Positions 11,650-22,409 of a stretch of DNA of 64,000 nucleotides are shown here, piece by piece. A program made the position numbers and the translations under genes. This stretch comes from Tieghemiomyces parasiticus. Lineage: Eukaryota > Kickxellomycota > Dimargaritomycetes > Dimargaritales > Dimargaritaceae. The stretch lies in the NCBI GenBank assembly GCA_027575765.1, contig JANBPT010000054.1, positions 1 through 64,000 of the forward strand, in the 5' to 3' direction. How positions within the stretch are numbered: position 1 is the stretch's first letter; the number at the start of each line of letters is the position of its first letter. The notes beneath the pieces were generated by a model. The model did not search any database. It saw only the letters and a program-made list of their open reading frames with translations, and was not told the origin of the DNA.

Positions 11650-11709
11650 CGGGGCGGCCTGAACGGCGGCCAGGAGGAGGGCAGAGACGATGGTGATGGA
11701 GATCTTCAT
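10801..11709 (-). CDS. Secreted tandem-repeat precursor with dibasic (Kex2-type) sites
   Basis: ATG at 11709, stop TAA at 10803-10801, with a 505-N assembly gap inside. Residues 1-20 (MKISITIVSALLLAAVQAAP) are a clear signal peptide. The rest is 24-residue units, each starting with F[ED][RE]LFN and ending in NDNSNNRR. Units 1 and 2 carry an NNGVEVNVDAL core; later ones carry NDLVKVDVKAL. The final unit diverges (FDELFNNLIEANIDLLNDH) and lacks the RR. Arg-Arg between units fits Kex2 cleavage after secretory entry, giving several near-identical 22-24-residue peptides. This architecture is that of fungal Kex2-processed repeat proteins, a class that includes pheromone, repellent and cyclic-peptide (ustiloxin-like) precursors. 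No UstY-type oxidase is nearby, so linear or structural peptides are as likely. Function unknown. Confidence 0.8.
   Translation of the reverse strand: MKISITIVSALLLAAVQAAPFERLFNNGVEVNVDALNDNSNNRRFDRLFNNGVEVNVDALNDNSNNRRFDELFNDLVKVXXXXXXXXXXXXXXXXXXXXXXXXXXXXXXXXXXXXXXXXXXXXXXXXXXXXXXXXXXXXXXXXXXXXXXXXXXXXXXXXXXXXXXXXXXXXXXXXXXXXXXXXXXXXXXXXXXXXXXXXXXXXXXXXXXXXXXXXXXXXXXXXXXXXXXXXXXXXXXXXXXXXXXXXXDALNDNSNNRRFDELFNDLVKVDVKALNDNSNNRRFDELFNNLIEANIDLLNDH
10966..11470. other. Assembly gap (505 N)
   Basis: Unresolved bases inside the tandem array. The gap length keeps the reading frame. About seven 72-bp units would fit (504 bases), though the true number is unknown. Confidence 0.99.
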
Positions 11710-11957
11710 GGTGATAATATTAGGATTGCGCGGTCGGCAGGTGAGTAATTGCTGAGGACAGATCGTAACGGTGGGGGAGAGGCGTGACAACGAAAACAAA
11801 AAACTGGCTGACAAGTCGAAGGTGAAGGTGGAAGAGGCTAAGTGGCGAATGGCTGGCACAGGACGGTGCAAGGGTGCAATGGGTTACAATGCGACGCAAG
11901 AGTGTGCGAATGGCGAATGGAGCTGAGGTTTCTATCCTGACGAGGAGTACTTACCGG

Positions 11958-11965
11958 TTTATATA
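11958..11965 (-). promoter_or_regulatory. TATA box of the repeat-precursor gene
   Basis: On the minus strand the bases read TATATAAA, about 250 bases upstream of the ATG. A C/T-rich leader-like stretch follows, as expected for a strong fungal promoter. Confidence 0.5.
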
Positions 11966-14900
11966 GCCCTCCCAGGAGGCCTGATCGGGTCCAGCCTAAC
12001 CCCGAGCAGACCCGTACCTACTGATTACTGACCACTCTGTCTCCTTTTCTTTTCCAAATACCTACCGCTTCCCTGCTTAACCTGGAAGGAAGGAAGGGAG
12101 GCCTGCTCCATGACCCCAAACCATACAGCCCAACTTTCCCCAAGTAGCGGGCAACCGTCGCTTGGCCCTAGTCGAAATCGCCATACTCATATGGTGGCTC
12201 CCCCCCCCTCCAATCACCCCTAGTTACCCGGTGCGTACGATTAGTCAGGCAAGGGGCGTATAGCGATTGGCCTAGGAGTGCCGCTATAAAGTGGAACCTC
12301 CCGAAATCACCCCCCTTCTTACCTCCTTTTCTCTGCAATAGGCAATACTCAACGTCGACCCCCGGTCGGCTTAGGACATGCTGCAAACCGTAGACTGAGA
12401 AGCTTGGCGACCAGGAGAATGGAGAGTAATAATGCTGAAAGGGGGTTGTAGGATAAAGGGGGGAAATATGACATTTAAGGGGAATTGCCTCCAACCCATA
12501 CTTGATGGCAAGGACAGTCAGTCAAGCGGTATCATGCACAAACGCTAGACCCACGTAGTACATTTGAATCGGTGAAGGCTCGGGTACCATCCGGTGCTTG
12601 TTTCGGCGTGGTCTTTCACATTGTATTTTATCAAACTATACCTTCCTATATTTCACATTAAATTTTTACGCTCTACAGGGCCTAGTGATGGTCAGGTAAT
12701 GGTGTCTTACAACACAGCCCAATACCCGTAGTGAGCGATGTTGACCGACTGGGGTTCCCTCCTGTTCACGGTTGCGGGCGGGCGGACGTAGTAGCCATCG
12801 CCTGACTGTCCACGCATGCACCAGTTTTTACTGGTTTGCAGTTTCGGGCGCAAGTACGGGGTGACATTATCATCAGCTCTTAAGGAATAGTGCCGATCCT
12901 TCTCATGAGAACGAAAATATCACATAGGGCCACTGTTCACGTTGGCCCGATACCAGTGGCGCTAGGTTCTTTAAGTGCTCGAAATATTTCTAATAACCTG
13001 ACTACAAGCACTTGCTCTGTTGTAGATGATCACCCCTATACTCTAATAATCATGCGGACGCCCCTTTTGTCCGATTGGGAAAATCAAAGCCGATTCCGTT
13101 TACGCGAACGGCCATGGGCTTAATGTTGCCGCCAACGTTATTGGTCTGTTGGCCCATCTAACGCGGGTGGTCTGTACAGAGGAACAGATGGCGGCCCCTT
13201 AACCGAACAGTCATTTGAAAACCACATTGTTAACCTGCTAATCGTTTCTCATTCTATTCGGCAGCCAGTGAGTTTCTAAACCAGATCGGAAGCTTGCTAT
13301 TTAATCGCTGCTCAGTAGTCGAAATATCGATCTAATGGCGTCGCCAGAAACCTAGTGAGATACAGGCTAATTGAAAAATAAGAACGGTCCCAAAGGCAAA
13401 GGCAATTGGTCGTTGGTGACACACTGAGGCCATGATACCCTCCTCGCACCCTTGGACTGTACCCATTACGATTCTGACTCAACTAGGCAGTAATGGCGGA
13501 AGCGGGTTTGTCGCGACGAGCAGTCGAAGATAGGGACGCATAGGCGTCACCTCTCGTCTCCTTTTCTATCGGCCATATATAGTTGGTCTGTATGGCTTGA
13601 AAGCGGCTGTATACTCACACCTCTCTACCCCCTACCAATGTACTTGCTCACATACTTTATGTAGGAGGCTAGGTCACAAGTGAATGGGAGAGGGGGTGAG
13701 GCCAAATCAATGGGGTATCCGGGATTCAGCCGCCGATGTGCAAGCCACCGTCCGGGCAGCTCGTCATGGCTATGATGAGAATATCACATATTCCGCCCCG
13801 CTTTCCATCTGTTGCGTGTAGAGGCGACTTTCTGCTAGGCATAGGTCGCCGACTATCTTCCTCCGTGTCTGCCGGTATATTTCTATACCTCGTACCGTGC
13901 AGGAGACGTTATCAATTCAGGACAGGATATGAAGTGGCACATCCAGGGAGTGGGCCGATATAGTTGTCGGCAGCTCTGACAAGGGGTTGACGACGTCTGA
14001 GATTAAAGGAAAGGGGGAATAACGAGGGGAGGTGGCGGTGGCCGTGTGGTTTCCAGTACACAGGGTGGCCTGGGATGAATGTCATATTGACTCTATGGGT
14101 AAAGGTGTCCACGTTTTAGAGACAGCTGGGGGGAGGTGTGCTATTCGACTGGGGTTCACGTAAGGCGAAAGGGTAATCCCAGGTATCCGAGTTTGACGAA
14201 GTTACTGATGCGAGGTCTTGTATCTGATCATATCGGACTTGACTTTTTTTTTTCAGTACAACTAATTCCAAGGCGACTTAGCCTCTCGCGTCCCATTTGG
14301 TTATTGCTCCACCCAATCCTTCAGAAGTCTAATACCTCGACCTCCAGGTTGCCTACGCCTCGGAACTTGATGCATAAGTCCAAAAATGCCATTTACGCTC
14401 AAATGAATCGCCAGGCCAAGTACAATAGCACTGACGCAATCACCCCACACGTCATCATACAAATAGACGGCTGATATTTTTACGGCCCCTTCCCCTATTA
14501 AATTATGATGGCATGTTAGCCGGCGTGTTGAGCTGAGTTGGGGGATTTGACGAAGATCGAGCCTGGGAAACTACTAGCAGCTAGTCTTAACTCAGCACTG
14601 AGAGCCTGGTATGGGCCTGTTACGCTTTCTTATCTCTACATCAGCTGTTTTGCCAAAAGCTCTAGGATTAAGCGTTAATGTCAACCTATGTATTCATCTA
14701 AACGTCACGGGTAATCAGTTGCACCTGTGCACATGGTTTTAAATGGTTTTATACACGGGGTTTTTGAGATCGTGTTTGCCTGGTGGCCGATTCCTACACA
14801 TACTAGGGGTTCCGCCACCCTCAGCGTACCGTATATACCCCAGCTCTGTGGCTTAAGGGTTCACGATGATGTGTCGCTCGACTGGGTTCATTGGGTACTC

Positions 14901-15269
14901 ATTACTGACCGTAATCACTTCGAACCATCAGCAATAGTATAGATGAGACAAAATAGTTTCCTACTTTTATGCTGGAGGTCTCAGATCGCATCGTTTCAGA
15001 TAAAATCTACAAGAGTCAACGATGCCGAGTCGATTGGTATAAACCATTCCAGGATCGAACCATTCTAGACTTCACAGCTTGCGTTGTTACTTCTCCGTCA
15101 TATCTACTTTTTAAAACTTCATTCCCCACCCCATCCAAGTTTACCAGGCACGATGTACAGGTCCTAATTTATCAGTATTATTGTGAGGGCGACAAGGCAG
15201 ACTATATTCTAGCCCATATGATTATCACGCTTGGCTTAGCTGCTCTTTCCTGCACCGCCGTTAACAGGT

Positions 15270-16247
15270 GGTTAGCTTGCCTCTGTACGGGCCACCAGTC
15301 CCTTGAATATGAGACACAGTCTGGCTGCCCGTCGGATGGCATTGGCAAACTTTACGAAGTCATACTTCTGCATTGTTGGAGTGCGACCCTCAACTGACTG
15401 CAGAGCCACCAACCCATACCTGTCACACTTCCCATGGTACCATGAACAATGTCCTGCCCAGGGACCTGAGGGTGCACAGCCATTTCAATTGTTAGGTCCC
15501 CCACAACCTCACCGACGACTAGTGCCACCGGCGGGTACGTTTTGCCACTGAGTTCCTGGAGGAGTTCAGTGGGACCAGTGACTACCTGCTGGACTCCATC
15601 GTCACAAGTGATGGGACTTTGATGTATCTTTATGATCCCCCCCCCTGCCAGCTCAAGTCGCTGGAGGTAGTGCCCTAATGGTGACCCTGTCCTAACTGAG
15701 ACCCGCCGAGGCCATGCCACACCCAAGGTGATGATGACCATTGTTTTTCACCAGGCGTAGCTTGTTACATCTAAGGGTGAAGCTGCAGGGGGTAGTAGTC
15801 CAAACTTCCACGTTCTTCCACCCAGGTCTGGAGCATGGGCTTCAGCCCGTACTCTACATAGAGTGTGGTGGAGACCTTGACACCAGGGGGCTTGACAATA
15901 ATAATGCACCACCGCAACGTACTGCAGTTACCTGTACCTACATTTCCGGCACCGGAATCAAGCTTGTGCCAGTCCCTCCCTACCGTCCTGACCTTCCACT
16001 CTGCGATTTCTGGTTGTTCAGGAATATCAAACGACGGCTAAGGGGTAAGAAGTTCACCATGGTGGAGGTGATTGTGGACGCCTGGCAATCGGAGCTAGTT
16101 AAGTTCTGACCCAGTGACTTTAGAGTCTGCTATGGTAGCTGGTTAGAGCAAGGTCGTCCAGTGGCACAGAGTGGCGGTGGCTATATTTAATAAACATCGT
16201 TTTGGTATAAGGAACCCTAAACTTTATGAAGCACCCATAACGGTAAT
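15270..16247 (+). mobile_element. Decayed mariner-like element, copy 1
   Basis: Fragments of a Tc1/mariner transposase are visible in different frames. RRVRFATEFLEEFSGTSDYL, followed by LDSIVTSDGTLMYLYDP, matches the region around the first or second catalytic Asp. KVMMTIVF matches the mariner strand 'GKVMLTVFWD'. VPVPPYRPDLPLCDFWLFRN (nt ~15975-16030), followed by IKRRLRGKKF, matches the classic PPYSPDLAPxDxxLF block with the third catalytic Asp. Stops and frameshifts separate these pieces, so the element is dead. A second diverged copy lies at 57385-58003; the limits given are those of the alignable region. Terminal inverted repeats and the TA target duplication were not identified. Confidence 0.8.
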
Positions 16248-17167
16248 TGGCGTCATTTTCACTTGCCAGGTCCGCCGTTAAGTACGCTTGTTGATCCAAC
16301 CCGGTCCGGTCTGGATAGCAGTTTCTTTAAACCCATCTATCAATATTACCTAAAGTTACTTGATTTGCCTCTCGTAGTATGATCAGGTACTGGGGTTCAA
16401 TTTTTAAGCTTTATTCAACCCTGGAAGCACCTGGTGTGCCATCTCATACCCACTACGCCGGAGCGCCACGGTGCCGGCAGCCCTTTGCCAGTCAATGCGT
16501 ATAATTTATGCAGCTACTTGGGAATGAAACTGGACGACTGAAGTCACTAACCCGTTTATCTAAATGTGAGAGTATATGACAAGTCGGGCCCGCTAGGTTG
16601 ATCGAATTTAGACTTGTCATTATCCACAGACACTCAGCTAGGTATAGCTTGTTTATATTATTGATATTCACAATTTCGAGCCATATTTACCAAGTACAAT
16701 AGGCAGGTCTTCATTCGGTATTCGCATTCAGAGGGCCGGGGTTACGCGGTCACGCCAACCGATGGGACACCCAAAGCCTCACCGGTGATCAATACCGCCA
16801 TTGGGCACGTCATCAGCCACGTCGTCTTTTTTATGCGAGTCTTGCCAGGGCCAGAACCTACGTGTCTGATGCATTTGTTGCCGGCGCTTTAGTTTTAGCC
16901 CATAATAAAGAGACGTTCGTTGAGAGCACTTGTCAAGTTTGGAGCCCTCCAACGGTGATCAAGTGCCAACTCGGGCGTGAAGAAACCATATGCATAGCAA
17001 AACTCTTCAGGATCCAGCCCAACGTCTTCAGAACCTAATTTTTCCACTAGGCTAGAGCGAGCTAACCGATCCACCCGCGAAGGTAACCGGTGTATTTGGT
17101 AAAATCACAACGATATAGTCATTACTTCGGCCATTTTATGTGGGCCGTTTACAGGAGGACGCGGGGT

Positions 17168-19119
17168 TCAAAACGGTCGGGGGGCGGAGCGACCGGACCA
17201 GTGGGTCGATTTCGGCGCGCAGGGGGATTCATTACTCAGCACTACCTGTACCGTCTCATCACCGATGATAGCGTTTAGAGAGGCCGGACCTAGCGGGCGA
17301 CGGATGGTCTGGCTGGGGCCGGTCGCTGACGGTAGAGGGGACGGTGAAGAGAGTAGGTCGTCTAGCTCGCTGTGGTGGTCCCGGGACATGGGCGGGGAGC
17401 CCCTGGGGCTATCCAAGGTCGCACCGTGGTCCTCTTTCTCCCCGTCGGTATCCATGGTATCCCCATGGGTACGTTGGCTCGTATATCGACTCGGGTTACT
17501 GAGACCAGTATCGAACCCGTCGTCGTCATCATCGTCGTCTAAAACTTCCGGCAGGATGGCCGTAGTATCGTACTTGCGTGTCAGCTCGCTGATCATTATG
17601 GTATCCTCCGGGTCGTCGAACAGAAGGGATTGTAGCTCCTTGTTGCGCACCGAGAGGCGGCGGTCGGTGCGACCGATTCGTTTGGCGCACGGTGAGAGGG
17701 TAAAAGCGGGTGATGTGGTATCGGTGGTGACAATCCGCTGCTGCTGGGCTGGCGAGGTCCACTGTGGGTACCCGGTGCTCTGCGAGATGGCAGAGTCCAG
17801 CCCGGTCCGCGGGATGAACGGTGCTGGACTGGCCAGGAAAGACGCATCACCCACGACCGCCGCCTCTTCTTGATTTTCTTGCTTGATTGAGGAGGTCGAC
17901 GAGGCCGGAAGGGACTGGTTGTCATCATACCGGTCAAGCATGGCGGCCGTCGCGGGACTCCACGCTGGTTGGCTGTCGAGCATATCCCGATCAGTGGAGA
18001 CTTCGGAGGGGGCGTACCGGGCTGACGACACCGGTAGGGAGGGTTGCAAAGGCGGGGTGTGGGCCATGTCACGGAGGCCGTGATAGACCGTAGTGGTCTG
18101 GTGGGGCGTATAATGAGCTACTAGGCGGCGGACGTCGCTGGGTGTGGATCGGAAGGACATCATATCGGAGGCCGACGATTCTCCGCTGTGGTGGACGTTT
18201 GGCTGGCCGTAGTCATAGCCACCGTTGGTGCTGCCCCTTAAAAGGGAGGCCGTGTCGAACGATAAGTCGGACGGCGGGGGCCGGCGGAAGGTGGCATCGC
18301 CGCAACCAGACGAAACGGATCGCCGGGCGGTTGAGTATAGACTGAGAGTGTCGGCATCTCCACCCACGCGGGACGGGGTACCTTGGAGATCGAAGCTGGA
18401 AGTACTGGAAGCGGTATCGAGATCGGCCGCTGTTATGGGTGCTCCGCTGCGGGCGGCCGAAGGGTAGTGCGGAGCCGGTCGAGATTTGGATAGGGTTGAC
18501 GCGGGGTGATGTACGGACCGGAAGGACGGGGATAGGACGGGGGTCTGAAAAGATCGTAAGGACAGAGCCAGGCGACTCCGTGCTGACCCCGGGGTTTGGA
18601 CGTAGCCCGGGTGCCCGCTGGCCACGCTACCTGGACGGACAGAGCCTTGATCCTCCGCGTCCAGCGGATAATTGAAGGCGTCTGGTTCACCACCCTCTCC
18701 GGCTTCCGTGCCCGTTTCCGGTGCAATGGGTCGGGCGAAGATCTCAAAAAATTGCAACCAGGGCTATCCAAGTTGTGAAAAGAAAGGGGTCATGGGAAGG
18801 ATCGGATAGGGGGTGGCGGAAGGAGAGGAGAGATGTGAGTTAGCGCCTTCCCAGCATTTATTTTTGGCTGGGCTGCCATTATCGGCTTGACCTCACTGTG
18901 ACGACCGACTCAATTTTCCTAAAAGCGAGCCATCGTCGGACTTACTTTGCAAATTTCCAAAAGCTTCTTGGACGCTTTACCTAGTCGTTCGATCCGCGGT
19001 AGAAGCTCACTTTCTAGGTTCTTGTGGGTGACGGCGAAGTTGGCATCGATCTCCTGGAGTAAGTAGGTAATGTTCTGCTCCAAGAGCTCGATTTGCGCTG
19101 CGGGCTCCATTTGCTCCAT
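17168..19119 (-). CDS. ASK1: DASH/Dam1 complex subunit Ask1
   Basis: Two exons, 19119-18946 and 18763-17168, give 589 residues. Exon 1 supplies ELLEQNITYLLQEIDANFAV and the following SELLPRIERLGKASKKLLEICK. Exon 2 begins PWLQFFEIFARP. The join recreates the Ask1 signature seen in yeasts (EQxITLxLQEIDxNFxxxH ... ILPxVExY ... SKxWxxFFE). Ask1 is part of the DASH ring that couples kinetochores to spindle microtubules, a complex known from fungi. After residue ~75 the protein is long, disordered and Ser/Pro-rich, with many SP/TP pairs (plausible Cdk sites, as in yeast Ask1) and an Asp run. The second exon has no ATG near its start and has an in-frame TAG just before the acceptor, so the upstream exon is required. 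The 182-nt intron has a GTAAGT donor. Confidence 0.88.
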
Positions 19120-19817
19120 GGCGGCGTCGGAGTAAGGTGAACGGTCGATTGGCGCTTAAATGCCTTGGTAACCAGCAGACGGGCCCAGCACAATCAGGAA
19201 AGGGTGAGTTGCCAGGGGTGCAAGAATGATAAATAAAGTAGGTTTAAACTCCGACGTGGTCTGTTATGGCGGCTATTTACAGACGAGAAGAAGAGGATGG
19301 TATTGAACGCAATGTTGCCGACTCGGTGCATGCGTTAAAACTTGAGTTTGATGTGACTTAGTCGGGGTATCGAACGACTTGGGCTCCAGGCGCTACGGGC
19401 CTACACCTACCCTCACGCTTGCCGAATGGCTTACCGGCCACTGTCAACACAGTGAGCCGAGGCTTATTATTCCCATCTCGCAGGCCCAGGTTTGTTTATC
19501 AGCGCAGACAGTGTTGACCCAAGTCCTCTCCCGCATTAACTATGTAACCCAGTGGTGCACTCGCGAAATCCAGCCCTCAGGCGGGGCCACGACGCTATAC
19601 CTGACTTGTATAGCAGCTCTGGTACCCACTTTGTGGGAGACACCGGCTACTCCCACTATGAAACCGTGCCCGGTATACCTAAGCACTGAAAGCTTCCATC
19701 CGGTCTTTGTTTACGTACTATTTCCCATCAATCTCTTTCCTCTGCTACTCTTGCTGCATCCCACCGACCTTGGTCCACTTCTGAAGCCGCACTCCCTATC
19801 CCCGCCAATCCTTCACC
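19120..19817. other. Bidirectional promoter region, ASK1 / myosin light chain
   Basis: 698 bases separate the two divergent starts. The part next to the light-chain ATG is strongly C/T-rich. No gene seen. Confidence 0.6.
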
Positions 19818-20438
19818 ATGGCTGCGACCCGCACCGGCAACGGCACCACAGAAGGTAAGCATCTCATCAGATTGTCACCATCTCTACCGAATAGGTGACA
19901 GAGCCTGCGCTATGCTACCCAGGGCCGTTTTCTAGTCTCCTATTTAACTGACACGCATCAATCTGGCACCGACCTTCCCTCCCCTCCCCTCCCTATAGAG
20001 TACAAGGAGGCCTTCTCCCTGTTCGACAAGACAGGCCAGGGACACATCCCTCTCGAGTCCCTTGGTACCCTCCTGCGGGCTTTGGGCCAGAATCCCACCG
20101 AAACCGAGCTCGCCGAGATCGTCGGTGACCTGGAAGCCGAGCGCGGGGCCCAGCAGTCCAAGAACGTCGACTTTGATGCCTTCCTCCGCATCCTGCAGCG
20201 CCCCGGTGGGTTTGCCAAGCCCAGCGAAGACGCCTTCGAGGAGTTTGTGCAGGCCTTCCAAGTCTTCGATAAGGAAGGCAACGGGTTCATCTCCGCCGGC
20301 GAGCTGCGCTACGTGCTCACATCCCTCGGCGACCGTCTCTCCGACGAGGAGGTTAGCGAACTACTCAAGGGCGTCGAAACGGATAAGAACGGCAATATCC
20401 ACTACGAGGAGTTTGTCAGGATGCTGCTCGAGTCCTAG
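19818..20438 (+). CDS. MLC1: Myosin essential light chain (Mlc1/Cdc4 type)
   Basis: A 37-nt first exon (19818-19854, MAATRTGNGTTE) joins exon 19999-20438 across a 144-nt intron, giving 158 residues. The protein has four EF-hand units: FSLFDKTGQGHIPLESLGTL, a degenerate second, FQVFDKEGNGFISAGELRYV and ETDKNGNIHYEEFVRMLL. LRALGQNPT, the RPGGF linker and ELRYVLTSLGDRLSDEEVSE match fission-yeast Cdc4 and budding-yeast Mlc1 much better than calmodulin. These bind IQ motifs of myosins and IQGAP in the contractile ring. The first loop ends in Ser instead of Glu, so it probably does not bind calcium; loops 3 and 4 keep more ligands. The tiny first exon is typical of this family and of calmodulins. 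Confidence 0.88.
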
Positions 20439-20653
20439 ACGGAGAGAAGATGACTGGATGGGGGGGGGCGGTTTTGCTGGCCCATATCGGCCTAGTCCTC
20501 ACTAGGTAACCTCGCTCCACTTTTCGACAAGTCGTATCTAGTCCACGATCGATCCTACACTCCCCTCCCCTCTTTGGTTCGTCTTCTTTTTTAAAAACTT
20601 TCTATTTTGACTCTTTCGCTCGCTTGTGACTCAACGTCCCTATCCTCTCCTGT

Positions 20654-20659
20654 AATAAA
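20654..20659 (+). terminator. Poly(A) signal of the light-chain gene
   Basis: AATAAA lies 216 bases after the stop codon, in a T-rich stretch. Confidence 0.45.
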
Positions 20660-20728
20660 TCCGCCATTTGGTCACCCATTGATAATTATAGTGTGTATTA
20701 TAGAATGTAACATGCTTGCCGTGGGTGG

Positions 20729-21721
20729 CTAGAGTCGCGACGGAAGAAAACCATCGCCCCGGCCGCCTAAGGACTCCTCCATCGGGCTGGCGGAGCGGCG
20801 ATGCGTACTGCCGTCCGCCTCTGCCCAGGTTCGCTCTAAATTAGCAAGCTCTGACGATGCCCCCGCTGTACCGGAGGGGCTGCCATAAGGGTTACGCACT
20901 ACGAACGGATGGTGGAGCTCGACATCAAAGGAGCCGTACACGGCGTCGGTGTACTCGACTGTACGGCTCAAGTAACTGTCGACCGCCGTGTCCGTGTGTT
21001 CGCCTGGCACTATCAGGGGCGCCCTTGAAGTTCGGTCGGCCCGTGTCCTCCCCAATGCCGGGCCATCTACGTACCGCCTCGTCTGTTCGGCAGGGCTCGG
21101 CGGGACATACACGTCGTCCAAGGCACCCATCATGTTGAAAATCTCGTCTAGGTCGGCTGCGGCGTCACGGCAGCCCTCGTGAAGGCGGTAGCGGTTGGCG
21201 ATGGGTCGACTCACATGGGTCAAAGTAAAGTCGGTCGGCCCGGGGGTTGGTGTATGGGCCAAGGGCCGCGTGAGGCTAAAATCCGGCCGCTCGCGGTTCT
21301 GCCCAATGGGATTTGGTAGCCCGGTAGACCCCCACATTGGGTCAGGTTTGTGATGGTTCAGGTTTTGGGTCGAGGTCGATCGAAAAAGCCGCTTGACGTC
21401 GTCTTGTATCCGATCTATCGGTGTAGATGGACCTGGGCGGGAGGGCTCGGTAGTAAGTCCTTCACGATGAGCCTGGGTTGGCTGCGTGGCAATCCCCGCA
21501 GTGGCTGATGTCCCGGGGGTCTTGCTGGCACCGGCCACAGTGCGTTGCAGTGCGGGTGATACAGACGACGGTGAGGTTAGGCTGGACCATAGCGTGCGGG
21601 ATGAGGTGGCCAGTGACGAAGCCAGCCCGGACGTTTGGTGGTCACGAGCGGTAAGGGGGTCCTTGGCGTCGGTGGCGGGTGCCTTACCCTTCGACCGGGA
21701 GTCTCTTCCTGTGTCAGCCAT
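20729..21721 (-). CDS. Unknown Ser/Thr/Pro-rich protein, 330 aa
   Basis: Single open frame from ATG 21721 to TAG, starting MADTGRDSRSKGKAPATDAK. It is mostly low-complexity and probably disordered, without signal peptide or membrane segment. A more structured, conserved-looking stretch is CRDAAADLDEIFNMMGALDD (near residue 190), and there are hydrophobic and aromatic patches near the end: SFDVELHHPFVVRNPYG and LANLERTWAEADG. I do not recognise the family. It converges with the light-chain gene (290 bases apart). Frame length and codon use support a real gene. Confidence 0.65.
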   Translation of the reverse strand: MADTGRDSRSKGKAPATDAKDPLTARDHQTSGLASSLATSSRTLWSSLTSPSSVSPALQRTVAGASKTPGTSATAGIATQPTQAHREGLTTEPSRPGPSTPIDRIQDDVKRLFRSTSTQNLNHHKPDPMWGSTGLPNPIGQNRERPDFSLTRPLAHTPTPGPTDFTLTHVSRPIANRYRLHEGCRDAAADLDEIFNMMGALDDVYVPPSPAEQTRRYVDGPALGRTRADRTSRAPLIVPGEHTDTAVDSYLSRTVEYTDAVYGSFDVELHHPFVVRNPYGSPSGTAGASSELANLERTWAEADGSTHRRSASPMEESLGGRGDGFLPSRL

Positions 21722-22409
21722 GTCGAAGGTTGTGTGTAGGTTTTCTTTTTTTTTGGAGGGGCTAGCCGGCTAAATGGATAGGTCAGGTCTTGTCAGGAGC
21801 CTCGATTTCCGAAATGAAGGCCAACATGCGGGGTCTCTCGGGTGTGCGAGGAAGATGAGGGCTAAGGTGGGTGAGACGGTTGGCCGAGACGAAAGGTCCA
21901 AGGGAAATATGGGCAGGGGCCAGAAGCAAGTAAGGGAGGGGGGATGTGGTTAGGTTCGTCAACGTCAAAGAGTTAGGAAGGGACTAGTCTGCCGGGGCTT
22001 GTGACTGGCCTGAGTGGGTGCGTAGGTCAGCAAGACTATCACGAGCCGGCAGGGCCAAGGTACTCGAGCGTGCCTTCCAGTAGGCATGGCTCTTCCGTTG
22101 GGACTTCCCACTGCGAGTGCTCGACAGAGTTGCCAATGAGGAGCCCATATTTCATTATTTTTTTTTTTAAATAGATACCGAAGGCGGATGGTAGAGGGGC
22201 GCCTGGCCTTACTAAGCGTAGAAATCGGGCAGTATCTAGGGTTTTATTCCGGAGCGACTTTGTGAGCTAGAAATCACACCAGTCCGCACTGAGAGGGGAA
22301 ATCAATACTATTTTGACCCCTTCAATAAAACTCGTTGAGACGGCAACCCATGTAGTTAAATAGCAGACGGGAACCCGCCCTCCCCCCTCTCCCATTCACC
22401 ATGGCCCGT
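21722..22409. other. Intergenic between unknown 330-aa gene and eIF2A
   Basis: 688 bases between two minus-strand genes, with pyrimidine/purine-skewed runs (for example the T run near 22155). No gene seen. Confidence 0.6.

Larger units (their letters stand above)
11710..17167. other. Gene desert with transposon relic
   Basis: 5.5 kb, more AT-rich than flanking genes, with no frame showing coding bias or conserved motifs except the mariner relic at 15270-16247. The proximal 250 bases belong to the promoter and leader of the repeat precursor. The remainder looks like old decayed repeat DNA. Confidence 0.6.

Noticed and set aside
19818..20438. Calmodulin as the identity of the EF-hand gene
   Set aside because: The RPGGF linker, LRALGQNPT and ELRYVLTSLGDRLSDEE fit myosin essential light chains, and the first EF loop lacks its last ligand.
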